A stretch of 64,000 nucleotides of DNA from Glycine soja (taxonomy: Eukaryota; Streptophyta; Magnoliopsida; Fabales; Fabaceae): assembly GCF_004193775.1 (NCBI RefSeq), contig NC_041021.1, positions 23,776,632-23,840,631 on the forward strand, written 5' to 3'. Below are positions 34,931 through 45,000 of the stretch, in pieces. Within the stretch, counting starts at the first letter, position 1, and every line of letters starts with the position of its first letter. Under the pieces are notes generated by a model that was not told where the DNA came from, searched no databases, and saw only the letters and a list, made by a program, of their open reading frames with translations. Position numbers and translations under genes: made by a program.

Positions 34931-35331
34931 TCATGAAAAAAAAGAGAAGAAAAAAAAACAAACAAGAAAAAGAAATAAACAAATAAAAAAAAGAAGAAAA
35001 AAAAGAGAGAAAAAAGAAAAATAAGTTGTCTAGCTGAAAAACCAACATGCTTTTGAAAAGAGATGACTTCCAACTTTTCTTTGAAGAAAAATTCGCTGAT
35101 CATAGCTAGTTTTTGGAAAAAAAAAATGTGTGTACACCTGAAGGGTGAATGCTGTGAAATTTTCCCGGACGCCCGAAATGGACTTGGATGAATGCACAAA
35201 TGGATAAAAGAACATATTTTGGAAACACTGGGTTGACTAAAATAGAGGAAATGAATCATGAGCCCTAGCATCACATGACCATAAAAATTTGACACTTGAG
35301 TGTCCGCATAGGTGCATGCATGACCAGTTTT

Positions 35332-36694
35332 GCATAAAGTTTCCAAATCATCATTTTTGCATTTGTGTCATGGAAATAATGTGGGGCACCCCTTTTATCC
35401 TTGAGCCAAACCAAACCCCGACATGTATCATGTCTAGCCATTCTACAAACCTTGAGCCAAAATCATGACTCACTATAATCCTTACCCTCGGAAGCAAAAA
35501 AGGAAAGAAGGAAAATTTCCAATCAAAGAGAAAGCAAAAAGAAAAGAAAGGAAATTCCCAATCAAAGAGTGGGAGAAAGCAAAAAGAAAAGAAAGGAAAT
35601 TCCCAATCAAAGAGTGGGAGAAAGCAAAAGGAAAAGAAAGAAAATTCCCAACCAAAGAATGGGAGAAAGTAAAAAAAGGAAGGAAAGAAAGTTCTTGATC
35701 AAAGAAACTAGAAGAAATGTGCAAAAACGTCTTTTGACCAGACAATATCTGAACAATACAGAATTGTCACCAAATGAACAAAAGAAAGAAAAGGAAACCA
35801 TGACCTAAAATGGTCTTCTCCCTTTAATTGCCAACCAAAATCAGTGCGCTAGCGACTTTTTCGCCTCACACTAAACAAAAACAGAAAAGGAAAAGCCAAC
35901 AAAAAATCAAAAGCCAAAAACACACAAAAGCCGAAAAACCCACCAAAAGAACCCATTCCCAAGGGAAGTCCTATTGATCCATGATCACACATGTAATTTT
36001 TGATTTGATAGGAAATAATTTGCAAAGTCAAGTCATGATATATCTATGGTTCGGAATTAGGATGAAACACTTACCTGTGCGAGATTGATACACTTTGAGT
36101 GATTTTCTTCTATTTTGTCGAACCCAGTGTTTCCTCTAAATGTTCATTTAGAAACGAAATGCTAACATCCAAAATCTCAGTTAAGGTTATGGGGGATTTC
36201 ATCAGCAGACTCTCCTTCCCCGGTAAACGCATTGTTTTTCACTCAAAAAAGCGTACGCTGCTCTAATCAGTTGGAATATTTATCTCTTTACTAAAGCATG
36301 TTTTCATTTTAGTGAAGAAAACACCGAGACTTTTTCAAGTCTCACAAGTTATCCAGAACTACGTAGGTCTGAGTTCCTCATTGGAGGATACGTAGGAGCA
36401 AAAGCCTCGCTTTTGTCGACCACACTGCTTTCTGTTACCATGACCCAAGAGCTGGTAGCCTGCGGAGACACCTTACGGTTATCCGCACCTCGAGTGTGAT
36501 TAATAAGCGGAGGCCAATATGGTCATCTGCACCCTTTCCGAAGATGTAGGCATCTTCTGGTGGAGACTTTTTCAAGTCTCACAAGTTATCTAGAACTACG
36601 TAGGTCTGAGTTCCTCATTGGAGGATACGTAGGAGCAAGAGCCTTGCTTTTGTCGGCCGCCCCATAATCTTTGTCATACTGACCCTGAAGTCAT
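35332..36694 (+). mobile_element. Ogre-type 3' untranslated region
   Basis: Noncoding. It holds the 45-bp array at 35498-35700 and an AAAAC/GCCAA-rich stretch (35865-35945). Two copies of a block of about 95 bp (36329-36425 and 36562-36657) are built around ACTACGTAGGTCTGA and ATACGTAGGAGCAA, the same phrase found in the LTRs. Degenerate versions of the downstream 63-bp unit appear at 36440-36545. Confidence 0.6.
35498..35700 (+). repeat. 45-bp purine-rich tandem repeat
   Basis: Four units with period 45 (GAGAAAGC at 35528, 35573 and 35618; GAGAAAGT at 35663) share GAAAGGAAATTCCCAATCAA. Because 45 is a multiple of three, both strands stay open; the Lys-rich and Phe/Leu-rich frames are by-products. 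Confidence 0.85.
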
Positions 36695-36696
36695 GT

Positions 36697-37510
36697 GACA
36701 TGCACCCTTGTGTCATCCAGAGGCGGCGGGCCTGATGACACGCGGAGATACCTTACGGTTATCCGCACCCTTTTGTCATCCAGAGGCGGCGGACCCGATG
36801 ACACGCGGAGATACCTTACGGTTATCCGCACCCTTTTGTCATCCAGAGGCGGCGGGCCCGATGACACGCAGAGACAAAATTTGGTCATTCTGCACCCTTG
36901 TGTCATCCAGAGGCGGCGGACCCGATGACACGCGGAGATACCTTACGGTTATCTGCACCCTTTTGTCATCCAGAGGCGGCGGGCCCGATGACACGCAGAG
37001 ACAAAATTTGGTCATTCTGCACCTTTGTGTCATCCAGAGGCGGCGGGCCCGATGACACGCAGAGACAAAATTTGGTCATTCTGCACCCTTGTGTCATCCA
37101 GAGGCGGCGGACCCGATGACACGCGAAGATACCTTACGATTATCCGCACCCTTTTGTCATCCAGAGGCGGCGGGCCCGATGACACGCAGAGACAAAATTT
37201 GGTCATTCTGCACCCTTGTGTCATCCAGAGGCGGCGGGCCCGATGACACGCGGAGATACCTTACGGTTATCCGCACCCTTTGCCATTCAGACACAGTCGT
37301 GTCCGATGGCACGCAGAGACAAAATTTGGTCATTCTGCACCCTTGTGTCATCCAGAGGCAGCGAGCCCGATGACACGCGGAGATACCTTACGATTATCCG
37401 CACCCTTTTGTCATCCAGAGGCGGCGGGCCCGATGACATGCAGAGACTGACATAGTCTTCTGCACCTTTTGTTCCTCCGGGAAACACAAGTCATTTACAT
37501 GCGGAAATTT
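36697..37510 (+). repeat. 63-bp GC-rich minisatellite with two covarying hairpins per unit
   Basis: Twelve to thirteen units of about 63 bp. Hairpin 1 is TGTCATC, about 16 nt, GATGACA; the unit at 37281 has TGCCATT with GATGGCA, so stem bases changed as a pair. Hairpin 2 is GCGGA...TCCGC in one unit type and GCAGA...TCTGC in the other, again paired changes. The last part has GCGG...CCGC (37501-37523). All six frames are mostly open because of the period, so coding is not implied. Tandem repeats in the 3' UTR are known for Tat-lineage elements. Confidence 0.88.
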
Positions 37511-37554
37511 TATGGTCACCCGCGACTCTCGTCAACCGAGAGGAACGAAATTAG

Positions 37555-37663
37555 TGTCATACCCTAATTTAGTCCGGGGATCTTTGCTTGATGACATGCT
37601 ACCTTTCTTTGGTCCTTGTGAGGTGCTTGGCACCCATCATTTGGCAATTTGTGAAATTCCGGG
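37555..37663 (+). repeat. partial LTR start duplicated inside the 3' UTR
   Basis: TGTCATACCC and the next about 100 bases copy the first part of the LTR and stop at GTGAAATTCCGGGA. The flanks are also duplicated (about 37475-37554 and 37664-37740 share ATTTTATGGTCACCCGCGAC and GAACGAAATTAGTGTC), so a segment of about 190 bp was duplicated close to the true LTR start at 37794. Confidence 0.75.
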
Positions 37664-37780
37664 AACAACAAGTCATTTGCATGTGGAGATTTTATGGTCA
37701 CCCGCGACTCTCGTCAAATCGAGACGAACGAAATTAGTGTCTTGTCTTTACTTTCCTTTTATCTCCAATAAAAGACAAGT

Positions 37781-37789
37781 AAAGAGGGG
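37781..37789 (+). other. polypurine tract before the second LTR
   Basis: AAAGAGGGG, four bases before the LTR start at 37794, at the expected place for the plus-strand primer. Confidence 0.6.
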
Positions 37790-37793
37790 CAAC

Positions 37794-39652
37794 TGTCATA
37801 CCCTAATTTCGTCCGGGGACCTTTGCTTGATGACATGCGACCTTTCTTTGGTCCTTGTGAGGTGCTTGGCACCCATCATTAGGCAATTTGTGAAATTCCA
37901 GGACATGTCGGAAAACCAAAAAATATTGATGCACAATCCGTAAGTTTCCGTGACACACCGGAAATCAAATGGAAGCATCGTTGCATAATTAAGTGAGATT
38001 CCGTAACATTCCGTAAGTCAAAAAGGGGATGATTATGTAATCCGCAAGGTTCCGTAACATTACGGAAAGAAAACAAGTATCGTTACGAGATTCGTAAGTT
38101 TCCGTAACTTTACGAAAAAAGAATCACCAAAAAAGGTAAGGGGGGTGAACTTATCAAGATAGGGGTGTAAATAGCAATTCAAATCTAGGCCCTTCCAGAA
38201 CATTTTGGAAGTTGGGTTGCTTAAGGAGGAAGCAACTGGGCGGCAAGCTCCTCCACGTTTTTGAAAAATGGTTTTCGGGGCTTCCGCGGCTTCCGTAATA
38301 CTTGTGTAAAATTTCCGAAAACCTTGGGTAAGCATATTCCACTTAACATTGGTGAAAGGGAAGATAAAAAAGATGAAAATCAAATTCGAAAACAGTTCCA
38401 TAAGGCTTCCGTAACTTTTCCGTAAAATACGAAAAGGGGGGTGAACTTAGTAATCCGGGTGCGCTTAGAAATCTTCTCCATTAAGTCTTTGGGCGGCAAG
38501 CACCTCCCTTTTTTCTATAAATAGGGGAGGGGGGAGCTGTTTCAAAATGTTCAAGACCCCTTTGGCTATGCATTTCGGCTATTTTGGGCAAAAAACATGT
38601 TTTCGTGAAGAAAAATCGAGTCGAAGTGCTTCTGTAACGCTTCCGTAAGCGATTCTGTGGAAATTCTTCATCGTTCTTCGTCGTTCTTCATCCGTTCTTC
38701 GTTCGTTCTTCGTTCTTCAACGGGTAAGTTTTCGAATCCGAGACTTTTAATTCATTTCTTGTTTTGTGTACTTTCACTTTAATGTCGTTTACTTTCAGTT
38801 TTCTTTTCTTCCCTTTTGACGTGCTTAAGCCATTTATTTAAGTCATTTCTCGCTTAATCTAAAAATAAAATAAATTTCCACCGATCATTTGAATTGTATC
38901 ATCCGTTAATTTTGGTTAAAATGAATTCCGACCGTTCGGTCGTGCCGTAACCACGTTGGAAATCAAAAAAAGAGGTAAAATAATAATATAATAATCAAAA
39001 AAATATTTTTTTAGTAAAGTAAAGCGAAAAATCAATCGGACGTTTTCTCTTTGGGATTTCTCATTCTTAATCGAATTGACTAATAACTAAGGTGAAACTA
39101 AGGCTAAAATCAACTCGCCTAGTCAAGCTCGTCCACAAAAATAGGTTTTTGAAAGTTTATCACTTCAATTTCTTATTAAGTAAAATGGGTCATTTTTAAG
39201 GTCTAATGCCTTAAAATGATCAGCTTTCAAGTAAAAAGAATCACTTGATTCACGCATAAGAAAGAACTACGTAGGTCTGATTTTCTCATCCCAATTGAGG
39301 AATACGTAGGAGCAAAGGAAAACACCCTTGTCGACCACAAAAAGAGAAAAAATATAAAAAGGCTATAAAGGATATAAGGACATAAAAGGGAACGTAAAAA
39401 TCAAAGTCATGTTTGCACATTCGATTAAAGGCTGTCGTCCCTTGTGACGGACGTGTGGGGTGCTAATACCTTCCCCGCGCGTAAATACAACTCCCGAACC
39501 TTTCACTTAAAAGTTCGTAGATCGCGTCTTTTCCGGTTTTTCCGACGTTTTCCTCAAATAAACGTTGGTGGCGACTCCGCGCGTATTCCTTTCATGGAAC
39601 ATGCATCCCGCGAGTCACGCGTCGCCCTCCCGCCGAAGGGTAGGTTGCGACA
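37794..39652 (+). mobile_element. second LTR of the Ogre-type complex
   Basis: TGTCATACCC...GGTTGCGACA, 1859 bp. It matches the LTR at 9056-10924 with scattered substitutions, for example near 37910 (GACATGTCGG against GACATGCCGG) and 38300. It is preceded by a polypurine tract, as a 3' LTR should be, but followed by a primer site and leader, as a 5' LTR would be. Confidence 0.9.
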
Positions 39653-40505
39653 GTTGGCGACTCCACTGGGGACTGTTTTTAGAGAGTTAGGCCATTTAAT
39701 CTTGTGCAAATTTTGCCATGACTTACTCCTTTGTTGGCTTCCCCTTATTATGTTCTTGTATATATAACTCTTTGATGCTTTTAGTGCATTTTTTTTGTAT
39801 GCATGAGGTAAATATTTATTCATTTGATGCACACAAACACTAACACTATTTGCACACACGGTGAGTTGAAAAAGGGCCCTATACCCGGGTTCGTGGGAAC
39901 ATAAGGAGTGGAGGTGAATCCGTGATCATGCTAGGTCTCCGACTTGCTTGATTACAGTGAACCCTCATCTAGAGTTTTTCTCTTTGAAAACATATTGTTG
40001 CTAGTAGTCCCTACTGCTGCAGTATGTTCTTCGAAGGGGATGATACCTCTAGAAACCATCAAGAGAGATATGACTACCTTGGGGGTTATCACTAAAAGCC
40101 TAGTTAGCTCTCTCCCTTATAGGTCCCTTAAATAGGGGCACGGAGCAAACACGCTGCGTGCCATTTTTCACACTGCCATGCATAAGTATCGTATACCCTT
40201 TTGCTTATATTTGTTTGTGAATATTGTCATACTATGTACATCCCCGTGTTGTGCCTTTCGCATATGCATCATGCGTGGGTTTCGTCTTTGATCCCCTCAC
40301 TTTAGCAAACCGACGGAGGGTCCGTGTCGCCTTCTTAAAAAACATACGTTGGGTGCCATGCTGCCCAAACGTTGTATCCAAGATGGAAACAATTTCTCGG
40401 GCTCCCGTATTCGTAAATTGCATCTGTGTCATATGCATTTTTTCATGCATTCATCCATTCCACCCATGATAGATGTCGGAGTTTTGATTCGGATTAGATT
40501 TTATT
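39653..40505 (+). mobile_element. primer site and truncated 5' leader after the second LTR
   Basis: The tRNA-Arg-type site is at 39655-39672 and the leader follows that of 10925-11777 almost base for base until 40505. There, 17 bases before the ORF1 ATG would come, it is joined to the env-like C-terminal frame. No target duplication is seen at the joint. Confidence 0.8.
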
Positions 40506-40682
40506 CCCCCATCTCCACCTCTGATTATCATTTCTGATGCATCATCGGATGAAGCTGCTGCCCCTCCTGATTCACCAGCTGGAGAAACAGCTGATCCCCC
40601 TGCTTCCCCAGTTGGAGGAATTGCCGATCTTTCTGATTCGTCATCTAGAGAAGTTGTTGCTCTGACTGATTCCCTAGTTTAG
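40506..40682 (+). pseudogene. env-like ORF, C-terminal fragment
   Basis: Open for 58 codons to the TAG at 40680-40682. The protein is acidic and rich in Pro, Ser, Asp and Ala, with repeated DSPAGE / ASPVGG-like phrases, and has no membrane segment. It follows directly on the truncated Ogre leader. Its likely partner is the fragment at 8900-9055, with unknown sequence lost between. The assignment rests on position only. Confidence 0.45.
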
Positions 40683-42039
40683 ACACTATAGACACTATTG
40701 ATTCCTGATGATGCTCTTGCTTTTTGGATTATTATTATTATTATGATTATAATTTCAGTACAATATTTCTTTTATGTTTATATACACTGCTAGTTTTGTT
40801 TATGGGTAGTTGGTTTGCTCATTCTGAAGCATATGGAACAGTTTGACTTGATTTTGATGATATGGCAGTGAAACACTTTTATCTTTTTGTGAAAATTGGT
40901 GTGTGATTTGATTTTGAATTGAATGTATGAGTGTGATGGAGTTTGTGTTTCTTTTCATGAGTTTGAGCAAGTGTGTATGTTAGACAAAGAAAGAACAAGA
41001 ATGTGAACTTGCAATTAGAATTTTTTGTCAGTAGACAGATTGATTGAGAAAGAAAAGCTTGAACCAAAACCGGTGAGAGTGTGATCTTAAACTGTGAATG
41101 AACGACTAGCTGTGAGTAATAATCTTTGCATCAATCTCTGAATTTTAGAATGAAATGTATAAATAAGGACATGATGAAGGCCATGATTGTGCATATACAA
41201 GCCTTTTGACCAAAAAACTTACCTTGAATTATATTTGTATCATTTGCACCCTTGGTGAGCTGAATGATGTTGTCAATAATTGAACCCTGAACCTAAATGA
41301 TTATCTCCAGATATCTTGTTTAGATTCTAGGAGAGCATATGGTTCAAGGCAAATTTACCCCAAATTTAGGGGAGTGGAACTAATTGGGATGCAAAGAAAG
41401 AGATAAAGCATTAGCACACACAACAAATAAGTTGTGTGTTAAAAAAAAGCAATCAAAGAAAATGTGAGCTGATGTAATAAGGTCAAAAGCAAATGAAAGT
41501 GAAAAGCTAGTGAGCAAGCTAATTGTATTAAAAAGATCACTTGGATAAGTCTAGGATTTGTGCTCTCTTAGAATCGAAGCCTTTGAATCCTAGAAAAACC
41601 AATGAATTTTTGTAGCCAAGCCTCACTACAAGCCTGGGAAAGTCCTTTTCATTTTGTTTATACATTTTTGACATTATGGCATGAGATGAAGTGCAAAGAT
41701 TGGACCTCCTACTAGTTGTTATTAATGAATAACTTAAACACTTATGCGTGAGTGAAACAGTGGTCGTGAGACTGTGGTTTAAGCTACTTTCCTTGATATC
41801 TGTCTTATGCCTAACTTCATCTAATTGTACAGGTTACATTTTATTCTTCTCTTTGGATAACTGCATGCCTTGTAATAGACAAGTGATGAGGGCATTTTGC
41901 TTCATTCTCTTATCATGCAATTATTAACTTTTGTTGTGTACACCTTCGTACATAGTCACTGCATATTATTGTCACTTGGGGACCAGTGAACCGTTCTTTA
42001 TTTGCTTGAGGACAAGCAAAATTGTAAATTTGGGGGAGT
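40683..42039 (+). mobile_element. 3' UTR of the Athila/Calypso-like element
   Basis: AT-rich noncoding sequence ending with the polypurine tract TGGGGGAG (42031-42038). It matches, with divergence, 59480-60492 (shared phrases CCGGTGAGAGTGTGATCTT, AGGAGAGCAT, GCTTGAGGACAAGCAAAA). No gene is seen. Confidence 0.7.
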
Positions 42040-43449
42040 TGTTAGTCAGTGAATACGACTAACTTTTTGTGTATAAAACCTGTGTAAATTGTATCAAACT
42101 CCTCCAATTTATGGTTATTTTGTAGTGTTGTAATTACTTTTTGTTAAAGATAGGTAATAAATACTTAGTACTTCCATTTTGTGTGTTTAATAATCATTTT
42201 CTCTCAATTTTAGGTTAATTAGGCAAGTTTTGAAGTGCTGATTTTCACCCTCTCGCTAAGCCAATCTGCTGGCTTAGCGAGCCATCCGCTGAGCGCAAGA
42301 ATCCTCGGCTAAGCGCGAGGAAGAATCTGGAATAAGGATAAGCTATGCATGTTCGCTGAGTGAAGGGTCATCTCACTAAGCACACCGCTTCAGTCCATCC
42401 GCTGAGCGAGAAAAGCCGCACTAAGCGGAAATTCACTAATGCGTGCTAAGCGGTTTAGAATTATGCTACGCACATGAGCACGAACAAAGCCACTTATTTA
42501 AGCCTAAAATCAGATTTTGGAAGGGAGTTTAGCCTTTTCTTCAAGCTTCTACATGTCTAGAGAGTTCTAGAGAGAGAAAGGTCCAAGTTCCAGAGAGTTT
42601 GAGAGATTTTGTTGTGTGAAGATCTATAGAGACCAGAGCTTGAAGAGGAAGCCGTCCTGAGAGCTTGAGATGAGTTTGTGAGTGATTATGAGGTCCTAGA
42701 GGTGGAGGAGACATCCCCACTACTTGTATTTCTGCAATATTTCTTCTTTCTCTTCTCTTTGTTGTAAAGGAAGCTTCCCAGTTATGGACAGCTAAATCCT
42801 CTGTTGGATCTTCCTTGCAGGTACTTGATGTAAATATCTTTTTTATCTATTTAATGATGTTTTGTGTGTTCACTATGCTTTAAGAACTTCATTCTACCAT
42901 GCTTTTGCCTTGATCAGGTAGATGCATGTGTTTTTAGGATCATTCAACAATGGAAACTGGTACGATTCTTAGAACTTGATAGGATGGGGCTAGTTTGTCA
43001 TATTATCACGAGGGATCGGGGTACGGTAACCTAGTTGTTGTATGTTTGTCTTCATGTGGTCCTGGCAGAGTTTAGTCCAACAAGAGGAATTTGCGGATGA
43101 TGCTTGATCAGGATTAGGGTAGACTATCATGAGGAATCGGGGTTTAGCATTTCAGGAGACACCATAGAACACATAAGCATTATTAAGTAGAGAATACACA
43201 TTTAACATCAGGTACCTATTAGGAAGACCAACGTGTCGTCTATCTGTCTTTACACATCATTACTCATGTGATTTTCCTTTTAATAGTTAGTTTACACAGC
43301 TGTTCATAGTAAACATATCTCTTTTTATACTAGACACCTATTCACTGAAATAGCTTTACCAAGTAACACAAGTTCCTCGAGAGTTCGATACTTGGTTCTT
43401 ACCGTTTTATACTACTTGCGCGATCCGGTGCACTTGCCGGAAGGAAACA
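42040..43449 (+). mobile_element. 3' LTR of the Athila/Calypso-like element
   Basis: It starts TGTTAGTCAGTG and ends GGAAGGAAACA before the duplication CCCGT. The start is a small inverted repeat (TTAGTC...GACTAA). From 42250 to 42470 there are several CGCTAAGCG-type motifs, including CTCGCTAAGCC...GGCTTAGCGAG, a hairpin of about 29 bp. A TATA-like TATTTAAG lies near 42494. Confidence 0.88.
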
Positions 43450-43454
43450 CCCGT
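43450..43454. repeat. target-site duplication CCCGT (right)
   Basis: Partner of 4979-4983. Confidence 0.85.
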
Positions 43455-44535
43455 CTTTGGTACAGACGCCCATGGCTCTAAGCTGCCAGACGCTTACGTT
43501 CTATAAGATTGAGCTGATCAAAGTGTGCTTGAGCCCACTCTGACTCTTTCAACCCGGACTCTGCCAGGATCCTCAAAGAAGGAACTTCTACCTCAAACAA
43601 CAATACAACTTCCATTCCGTACACCAATGAAAACGGCGTTGCCCCTATTGATATGCGTACTAAGGTTCGATAACCATGTAGCGCGACAAGGAGAAACTTG
43701 TGCCAATCCTTATATGACACGGCCATCTTCTGAATAATCTTCTTGATGTTCTTGTTGGCCGCCTCAACTTCCCCATTCATCTTGGGCCTATAAGGCATGG
43801 AATTATGGTGTTGGATCTTGAAGTCCTCGCACAATTCCTTCATCATCTTGTTATTCAGATTGGTGGTATTGTTGTGATAATCTTCCTAGGCAGTCCATAC
43901 CGGCATATTATTTCCTTTTTAATGAAGTAGTCGATCGCAACAAGGATTAAGCCATGCCCGCTCTAAGCCTTGGGCTTAATGGCCCCGATCACATCTATTC
44001 CCCACATGGAGAAGGGCCACGGTGCTTCCATAATATTCAAAGGCATAGGTGGAGCATTGACATTGTCCGCGAATGTCTGGCACCTGTGGCATTTCCTAAC
44101 ATGGATGCAATAGTCGCTCTCCATGGTGAGCCAGTAATATCCCACCCTCAGAATCTTTCGGGCCAGAGAATGCCCATTGGCATGTGTCCCAAAGGAACCT
44201 TCGTGGACTTCTACTAGCATCTGTTCAGCCTCCCTGGCATCCACTTATCAGAGTAAAACCATGTCATGGTTTCTTTTGTATAGAATGCTTCCACTCAAGA
44301 AGAAATCAACTGCCAACCTTCTTAATGCTCTCTTGTCATTGTCGGAAGCCTCTTGTGGGTACTCCTTGTTTTCAATGTATCGCTTAATGTCGAAGTACCA
44401 AGGTTTACCATCTTGTTCCTCTTCTATCAAACAACAATGTGCGGGCTTGCCACGACATCTGAACTCGATGTATGGCAAGTCTCCGTTCGGAGTCAGCTGA
44501 AACATGGATGCTAGAGTGGCGAGCGCATCGGCCAT
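43455..44535 (-). pseudogene. Ogre-type integrase
   Basis: The minus-strand order is an HHCC zinc-binding N-terminus (EVHEGSFGTHANGH, then CIHVRKCHRC), the core with the first Asp in MWGIDVIG, then a break. After it comes KELCEDFKIQHHN and the Glu in NGEVEAANK. The segment containing the second catalytic Asp (43865-43885) has lost one base, so the frame shifts exactly at that residue. The C-terminus continues at 4978-4743, beyond the inserted element. Integrase would join retrotransposon DNA to chromosomal DNA in the nucleus. A separate frame start at 44244 is not a native start. Confidence 0.8.
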
Positions 44536-45000
44536 TTAATTCTCCTCTCTGGGAACGTGGTGGAAAGAGACATCATTGAAGAACTCAACCAACTTCTTGA
44601 TGTAAGTCTGATAGGGTATCAGCTTATGATCCCTAGTCTCCCATTCTCCCCTCAGCTGGTGAATCAACAAGGCTGAGTCTCCATACACTTTGAGCAACTT
44701 GACATTGAATCCAATTGCCGCTTGGATCCCGAGGGTGCATGCCTCGTATTCAGCCATGTTGTTTATGCAATCGAAACCCAATCTGGCCGAGAAGGGAATG
44801 CATTGATTATCTGGAGAGACCAAAACCGCCCCAACCCCATGGCCTAGGGCGTTGGAGGCGTCGTCGAACCACACAATCCACTTATCCATGTCCTTATCCT
44901 CTAACTTCTCTTCGAACAAGGCCATGATGTCTTCATCTGGAAACTCCGGATGCATGGGCTGGTAGTCATTGAGAGGCTGCTGAGCCAAATAGTCTGCCAA
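44536..45000 (-). pseudogene. Ogre-type RNase H (archaeal-like second RNase H)
   Basis: A 154-codon frame has WIVWFDDASNALGHGVGAVL near its start, MAEYEAC in the middle and VYGDSALL after it, giving the acidic residues of the RNase H fold. The spacing and the NALGHG phrase resemble the archaeal-like RNase H that is an extra domain in Tat/Ogre pol, not the usual Ty3 RNase H. RNase H removes the RNA strand during reverse transcription. The frame ends at the TAA before the integrase block. Confidence 0.7.

Larger units (their letters stand above)
25688..35331 (+). mobile_element. copy C: near-identical repeat of 11415-21046
   Basis: It starts GGAGCAAACACG, equal to 11415, with an offset of 14273 from copy A through most of its length. 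Between about 26545 and 32620 I saw no difference from copy A. Its first about 850 bases and its last part (after about 32630, more from 33600) differ from A by 1-bp indels. Unlike A, it continues past 35331 into the rest of the 3' region. Confidence 0.88.
9056..40505 (+). mobile_element. Tat/Ogre-type Ty3 complex with tripled internal region
   Basis: The left end is the LTR start TGTCATACCC at 9056. The parts are a 5' LTR, a tRNA-Arg-type primer site, ORF1, gag, long noncoding repeats, a polypurine tract and a second LTR at 37794-39652. The middle is repeated: 21047 jumps back to the sequence of 13917, and 25688 jumps back to that of 11415. After the second LTR the 5' leader starts again (39653-40505) before env-like sequence resumes, so the right end is not a normal element end. 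No RT, RNase H or integrase is present, so it is non-autonomous. Confidence 0.75.
4984..43449 (+). mobile_element. Athila/Calypso-like Ty3 element with nested insertions
   Basis: It is bounded by TG...CA ends and CCCGT duplications, so it inserted into the integrase of the minus-strand Ogre-type element. Its own parts are the 5' LTR remnant (4984-5223, 6131-6230), a protease remnant (6231-6770), a motif-rich noncoding stretch (6771-8899), an env-like frame (8900-9055 and 40506-40682), a 3' UTR (40683-42039) and the 3' LTR (42040-43449). Primer site, gag, RT, RNase H and integrase are missing. Layout and the env-like position suggest the Athila/Calypso group; that name is inferred. Confidence 0.8.

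Noticed and set aside
35465..35745. Lys-rich 77-codon frame and its Phe/Leu-rich antisense frame.
   Set aside because: A 45-bp purine-rich tandem repeat produces both; no other evidence of coding.
36695..37455. Overlapping open frames on both strands with SSRGGGPDDT and HPEAAGPMTR repeats; also a CRISPR-like look.
   Set aside because: The 63-bp period explains the open frames. There are no unique spacers, the units are contiguous, and the setting is a plant retrotransposon 3' UTR.
44177..44500. Plus-strand 107-codon frame over the integrase region.
   Set aside because: It is the antisense shadow of the minus-strand integrase and RNase H, where the motifs are clear.
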